Source: Brienomyrus brachyistius (Eukaryota > Chordata > Actinopteri > Osteoglossiformes > Mormyridae). Taken from it: DNA of 64,000 nt. Within the stretch, counting starts at the first letter, position 1. Each line of letters starts with the position of its first letter. Position numbers and translations under genes: made by a program. Shown piece by piece: positions 50,901 to 56,900 of the stretch. The notes beneath the pieces are model-generated. The model was not told the DNA's origin and searched no databases. It saw nothing but the letters and a program-made list of their open reading frames with translations. Where the stretch lies: assembly GCF_023856365.1 (NCBI RefSeq), contig NC_064537.1:3487001-3551000 (forward strand), in the 5' to 3' direction.

Positions 50901-53900
50901 CGCCCATCAGTCACTCTCGGCTCGGATTTCATTTTCTTCCCCCAATTGCTTCTTCAGTCCCTGTGGGCAAAATGAGAGAAGTTTTAATGAGTAAGATCAA
51001 AACAATCCGGAGTGTGGCAAAGGCAACTTCCTTATTCTGGAGGGGGTGGGGGGTACGTGGATCATAGCATTGGGAAGAACTCCGATCGGGGGATCAAAGG
51101 AGATCCGCTTTCGGATGGCTGGCTGCGTGCGTGTAAAAGTGCTCGCCTCTGGCACCTTCCTCCACAAAATGGTTCTTTTGAAAGTCAGACTATGTTTTTT
51201 ATTTCTTGATTTGGATTTAAATTACGATAGCACCGTCCACTATCTCCATACCCCCATCCTCTCAGAGGGTTTTGGTGTCCTGGACTAACGGTACCGGCCT
51301 GCACATGAAGGCCAGGGCTGGCCGGACCCTGTAGAGTTCCGTCCTGGATGGAACCATGGGACCTGGCGCCATCTGCTGGCTGATAGCTGCAACTGCAAGA
51401 GTGAGTGATCAGTATCCTTGCTCGTTTCGCAGGCACTGACCATATTCCAGCGGTCGCTGACCACCATGCAGATCCAGGTGCAGGGCCTCCTGCAGTTCGC
51501 TGTGCCTCTCTTCCCCACAGCAGAGGTGAGTCCAGGAGCTGGCAGCGGGCAGCGTGGGGGTCTAGCTCAGCCCAAGCAATATGAAATGCTCCCTAACAGT
51601 CTGGATGAAAGCTGAAATCTTCTCCTTTTAGGTATGCTGAAAGCTTGCCAGTCCTTTATAGACTTAAATGCAAATTTTTCCCAGCATCCTCTGTCACTGC
51701 TATGTAGGGATGACGAACAGTCGACAGAAATAAACGTTGCCCAAAGGATAATGTTTGATTGCCACCCCCGCAGAACACGGTTCGTGCTCACAGGACATCT
51801 CTGTAACACAATGCCGGGAAACACTCCCTCACGACAACCCGTGTGTGTGTCTGCGCTTTCATCGGGGGTGTTAACTACAAGCTGCCTGTTAGCACTTGAT
51901 CTCAGTTTGTGCGACTGAGCTGTTTGCTTATGGTGAAGCAAATCCAGTTGGTGAGCCGTGCTGGTTAAAATATGCCTCATTAATGCATTTCATTCTGGAA
52001 GGCTCTGTGGGCGGGCTACGAGCCCAAATAGCTGCAGCAGTGACATCTGTCAGGGTGTGAAATAATAATCAATAGCAGATCACTTTAGACATGTGATTGG
52101 CACGTAATTAGTGTCACTCACGAATGATGCTAATAGCGTTCTGATGCCGTTCTTGCCAGCTCAGCCAACCTTTGTGTTTAAGGCATATTCTGAATGTTTG
52201 CCACCAATCAGCACCTACAATATAAAAGAAACGTTCAACTCAAAAGTCTGATTCAATGTTTAGGGTGTATATAGGGTATTATTGAGGTCATACATGCCTG
52301 TACTAATTGATGGTACTGCATTAATTTGTCCCAGGATAAAGCTACAGTCATGCTTGCTTGTTTTTTCTCGGCCGTACCTACGCTTCCCAGATTAAACTCA
52401 TCCAGCAGTCGGGTAAATGGATTTTTAAAAAGTGCTGTTAAAGTCAGTACTCTTCAGAAATGTACAAACTAATTTGACAGGAACTTCTCGCTCATTTTGT
52501 ACGTCTTGAGTACTCTGTCAGGACGCTGATGTTCCAGTGTTGAATACACTGTCCGGACCCTGTCAGTAAGGTACAGAGTTCTCTGTCGCGGTACTGTTAG
52601 TAGGGTATTGAGTTCTTTGTTAGGGCACTGTCAATAGAGTGCTGAGTTCTCTGTCAAGACACTCGGTAGGAATACTCTGTTCCACAAATGTCAGTACAGT
52701 GTTGAGCACTTTGTCAAAACTGTCAGGAGGGTGTTGAGTACTCTTCAGGGCACTGTCAGTAAAGTGTCATGTACTCTTTTAAGGCAGTCAGTAGGGTGTG
52801 AAGTACTCCTCAGGCACTGACAGTATGGGGTTGAGTACTCTGTTAGGACCCTGTCAGTAGGGTTTTGAGTACTCAGATCTCACTCCTCCTCAACTCTTTC
52901 TTGCAGAGGGACCTGCTGAGCATCCAGTACCTGCTGAATTCCTCGGAGGCTAGTCTGCACCAGCTCACTGCCCTGCTGGACTGTCGGGGGTTGCACAAGG
53001 TAGGGGCAGCCTCTCACTAAGGAATGGCAACATGTGGGGGGGGGCGCAGCCTCTCACTGAGGGATGGTGTCATGTGGGGGGGGGGGCAGCCTCTCACTGA
53101 GGGACGGTGTCATGTGGGGGGGGGGGCAGCCTCTCACTGAGGGACAGCATCATGTGGGGGGGGGCAGCCTCTCACTGAGGGACGGCATCATGTGGGGGGG
53201 GCAGCCTCTCACTGAGGGACGGCATCATGTGGGGGGGGCAGCCTCTCACTGAGGGACGGCATCATGTGGGGGGGGGCAGCCTCTCACTGAGGGACGGTGT
53301 CATGTGGGGGGGGGGGGCAGCCTCTCACTGAGGGACAGCATCATGTGGGGGGGGGGGGCAGCCTCTCACTGAGGGACAGCATCATGTGGGGGGGGGGGGC
53401 AGCCTCTCACTGAGGGACAGCATCATGTGGGGGGGGGGGGGCAGCCTCTCACTGAGGGACGGTGTCATGTGGGGGGGGCAGCCTCTCACTGAGGGACGGT
53501 GTCATGTGGGGGGGGGGCAGCCTCTCACTGAGGGACAGCATCATGTGGGGGGGGGGGCAGCCTCTCACTGAGGGACAGCATCATGTGGGGGGGGGGCAGC
53601 CTCTCACTGAGGGACAGCATCATGTGGGGGGGGGGGGCAGCCTCTCACTGAGGGACAGCATCATGTGGGGGGGGGGGCAGCCTCTCACTGAGGGACGGTG
53701 TCATGTGGGGGGGGGGGGGGGCAGCCTCTCACTGAGGGACGGCATCATGTGGGGGGGGGGCAGCCTCTCACTGAGGGACGGCATCATGTGGGGGGGGCAG
53801 CCTCTCACTAAGGGATGGCATCATGTGGGGGGGGGGGCAGGCCCGTGACCCTGTTAATCTGGGAGTGATGTTAACAGGTGCATCTGCGTGTGTATGTGTG

Positions 53901-56900
53901 TGTCTGCATCTGTGCACGTGTGTGTGTCTGTGTGCATGTGCCTGCGTCTGCGTGTGTATGTGCCTGCGTCTGCGTGTGTATGTGTGTGTCTGCATCTGTG
54001 CACGTGTGTGTGTCTGTGTGCATGTGCCTGCGTCTGCGTGTGACCCTGCGGCCGGCAGGACTACCTAGAGGCTTTGCTGGGCGTGTGCTACGACGGCGTC
54101 GAGGGCCTGCTCTACCTGTGCCTCTTCTCCTTGCTGGCGGCCGGCGCATCCTGTGCCATGCTGTGCGTCGTGCCACGGGTCCTCAGACGTATCGCCGCCC
54201 GGTGAGTCTGCAACCCCGCCCCCTCACCCCTCCCTCCGCTCTCCCTCTGAGACTCGGTGCCCCGCCCCCTCACCCCTCCCCCCCCCGAGACTCGGTGGCC
54301 TGTCCCTCTGGCCCAGGGAGCGCGACTATGACGACATGGATGAGGAGGACCCGTTCAACCCGCAAGCACACCGAATGGCGGCCCGCAACCCCGGCCGCAG
54401 CAACCTGCACAGCTTCTGCAGCTACAGCAGCAGCCTGGGCAGCCAGAGCAGCCTGCAGCCGCCCACACAGGCAGCCAGCAACGCACCCGTATCCGAGTAC
54501 ATGTGAGCGCCGTACACACTCCGCCCCAGGACTCTCACACTCACTGCTTGTTATTGTGAATGTAAATTAATTGGAACACAAGGTGGCACTAGTGTCCCAC
54601 TCTGCTCTCCTGTCTCCTCCCCCCAGGAACCAATCAGTGCTCTTCGGGGGGAACCCTCGTTACGAGAATGTGCCGCTGATTGGCCGAGGATCCCCGCCCC
54701 CCTCGGTGTGTTGGGTCCCGTGACGATACACCACACACGTGCATCATGCGTCGTAGTGGGAAAGTGTCAGGAAGGTTCTGCTGATCAGCCTGGGGATTCA
54801 GCACCAAGCCGCACCGGGACACTAGGATGGGATCCGGAAGGATCACTCCTCAAATTCCTATGCGTGTGTTTGTGGGTTTGACCCAACGCACAGTGGCATC
54901 ATGACATTTCGCTATGGCCAGGGGGTCATATATTGCCGTTCGCAGCACTGACATCTAAGTGAGGCATTTGTCATAAATACCTAACATCTGAGAGGGAAAG
55001 ACAAGCACAAGGCCATTGCTGACATGATTAGATGAGGCCTTAGGCTGCCCCCTGCTGGTCACTGCCACAGTTGCATGGTCTGTTACAAGGTACTATGCTC
55101 AGGTATTATGTGGCTTTTTTAGCGATTAATGGGGCCCCATCAGCCTTTATAACACACCCCTTTGTATTAATTACATTTTTAACCCCCTTTGGCTTTGAGA
55201 CAATTTGGCTGCCTGGGAGATGCCAGCCCTGTGCTCTCCGGAAAGGCTGAGGATTCCCTTCAGTTCGGCCCCCTGCCTGTTGTGTTAAGCTCACCTCCTG
55301 CTGGACAATCCTGGCCATTTCCCAGAGACTCGCCATGCTTTGTGTGCTCCATAAGGCACCTACCAGCCACACTTAAACCCCATTGTCCCTTTTGATTCTG
55401 GCCTTCGGCTGGGGAGCGGATACCTTCCGGTCACTGTTCCTACTGCTCCTGCTCCAGCACCAGACGTACACTGCAGCTGTAGGAGACGTCACACTGTGTT
55501 GCTCCTACTCCAGCATCAGACGTACACTGCAGCTGTAGGAGACGTCACACTGTGTTGCTCCTGCTCCAGCATCAGACGTACACTGCAGCTGTAGGAGACG
55601 TCACACTGTGTTGCTCCAGCTCCAGCATCAGACGTACACTGCAGCTGTAGGAGACGTCACACTGTGTTGCTCCTGCTCCAGCATCAGACGTACACTGCAG
55701 CTGTAGGAGACGTCACACTGTGTTGCTCCTGCTCCAGCAGCAGACGTACACTGCAGCTGTAGGAGACGTCACACTGTGTTGCTCCAGCTCCAGCATCAGA
55801 CGTACACTGCAGCTGTAGGAGACGTCACACTGTGTTGCTCCTGCTCTAGCAGCAGACGTACACTGCAGCTGTAGGAGACGTCACACTGTGTTGCTCCTGC
55901 TCCAGCAGCAGACGTACACTGCAGCTGTAGGAGACGTAACATTTGACAGTGTTCTTACCAGAAAACAGCCACTGACTGGCGTGTTTCTGTTAAAACCATT
56001 TCAGATACAATTTTTAAAAATGTATTTAAAATTTTTAACAGGAATTAAGAACTGGGTTTTGTATTAAGAAATCATGTCATATACATGCAGGGCATTTTGA
56101 AATCATTACTATAATTTTACTATCGGTGCTATTTTAAATTTAAATGCTGCAGATTGTATCTGTCTTTTAACTTTTTAAGGACCAACAAAAGCTTTTAACC
56201 GTGTGTGTTTACACAGGCTGGTCAGGGACCCGTTTGCCATAATCCTCCTCTCTTCCCCTTCTGGAGCGTTTACATATATACACAAAGCCTAGGAGTCTTC
56301 AGCTAATAGTTTCTTTTATTTTCTGTTTGTTCGTATGTTTGTGTCTTTCTCCTTTTCGTTTCCTCCTTACCTGAATCCCCTTTCTGGAGGTGTACTTTCA
56401 GCCTTTTAGCAACGCAGTAAGTTTTCTCCGGATCTCTGTGTCAAGCGAGACTGGTGCTTCATCCCCTAACCCTAACCCTCCCCAGCTCACTCGTCCTGTG
56501 ATGGTCTGCTTTTGCCTCTCCACTCTTACCGGTGTTTTTGGGGGGTCACATGAGGACATTGCAGCCTTTCCTTGATGCGCCTCTCCATCCTCGTGCTCCA
56601 AACTCAGACACTGTCCCCTTTGGTCTCCCCCATCTGCTCCCCGTCTGCCCCCCCCAGGGCTGCCCCCGCTGTCACTTTGGGTTCCTCTTCTCCGTCTCTC
56701 ACTGTCCAACTGTCCCCCTCACTTTCTCCACTTATGACTGTTGCCCTATCGTCTGTTTTTAGAAATCTCTAGACAAGTTAGATCCTCCCTTCACTGGGAG
56801 GTTGGCCATTCCATGATGCCCAGATTATTATTCTTACCTGTTTGTTTCCATGGTGATGGCGCCATACTAATCATGTGACTCTCTCCCCCCTTGTCTCCCA

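Noticed and set aside
53064..54570. Gly/Ser/Leu repeat proteins and a 230-codon frame over exons 11-12
   Set aside because: Translation of the G-run array and out-of-frame reading of real ttyh2 exons; the true frame is fixed by splice junctions and family similarity.
56464..56480. ccctaaccctaaccct, telomere-like
   Set aside because: Only two to three units in an intron; too short to suggest an interstitial telomere.
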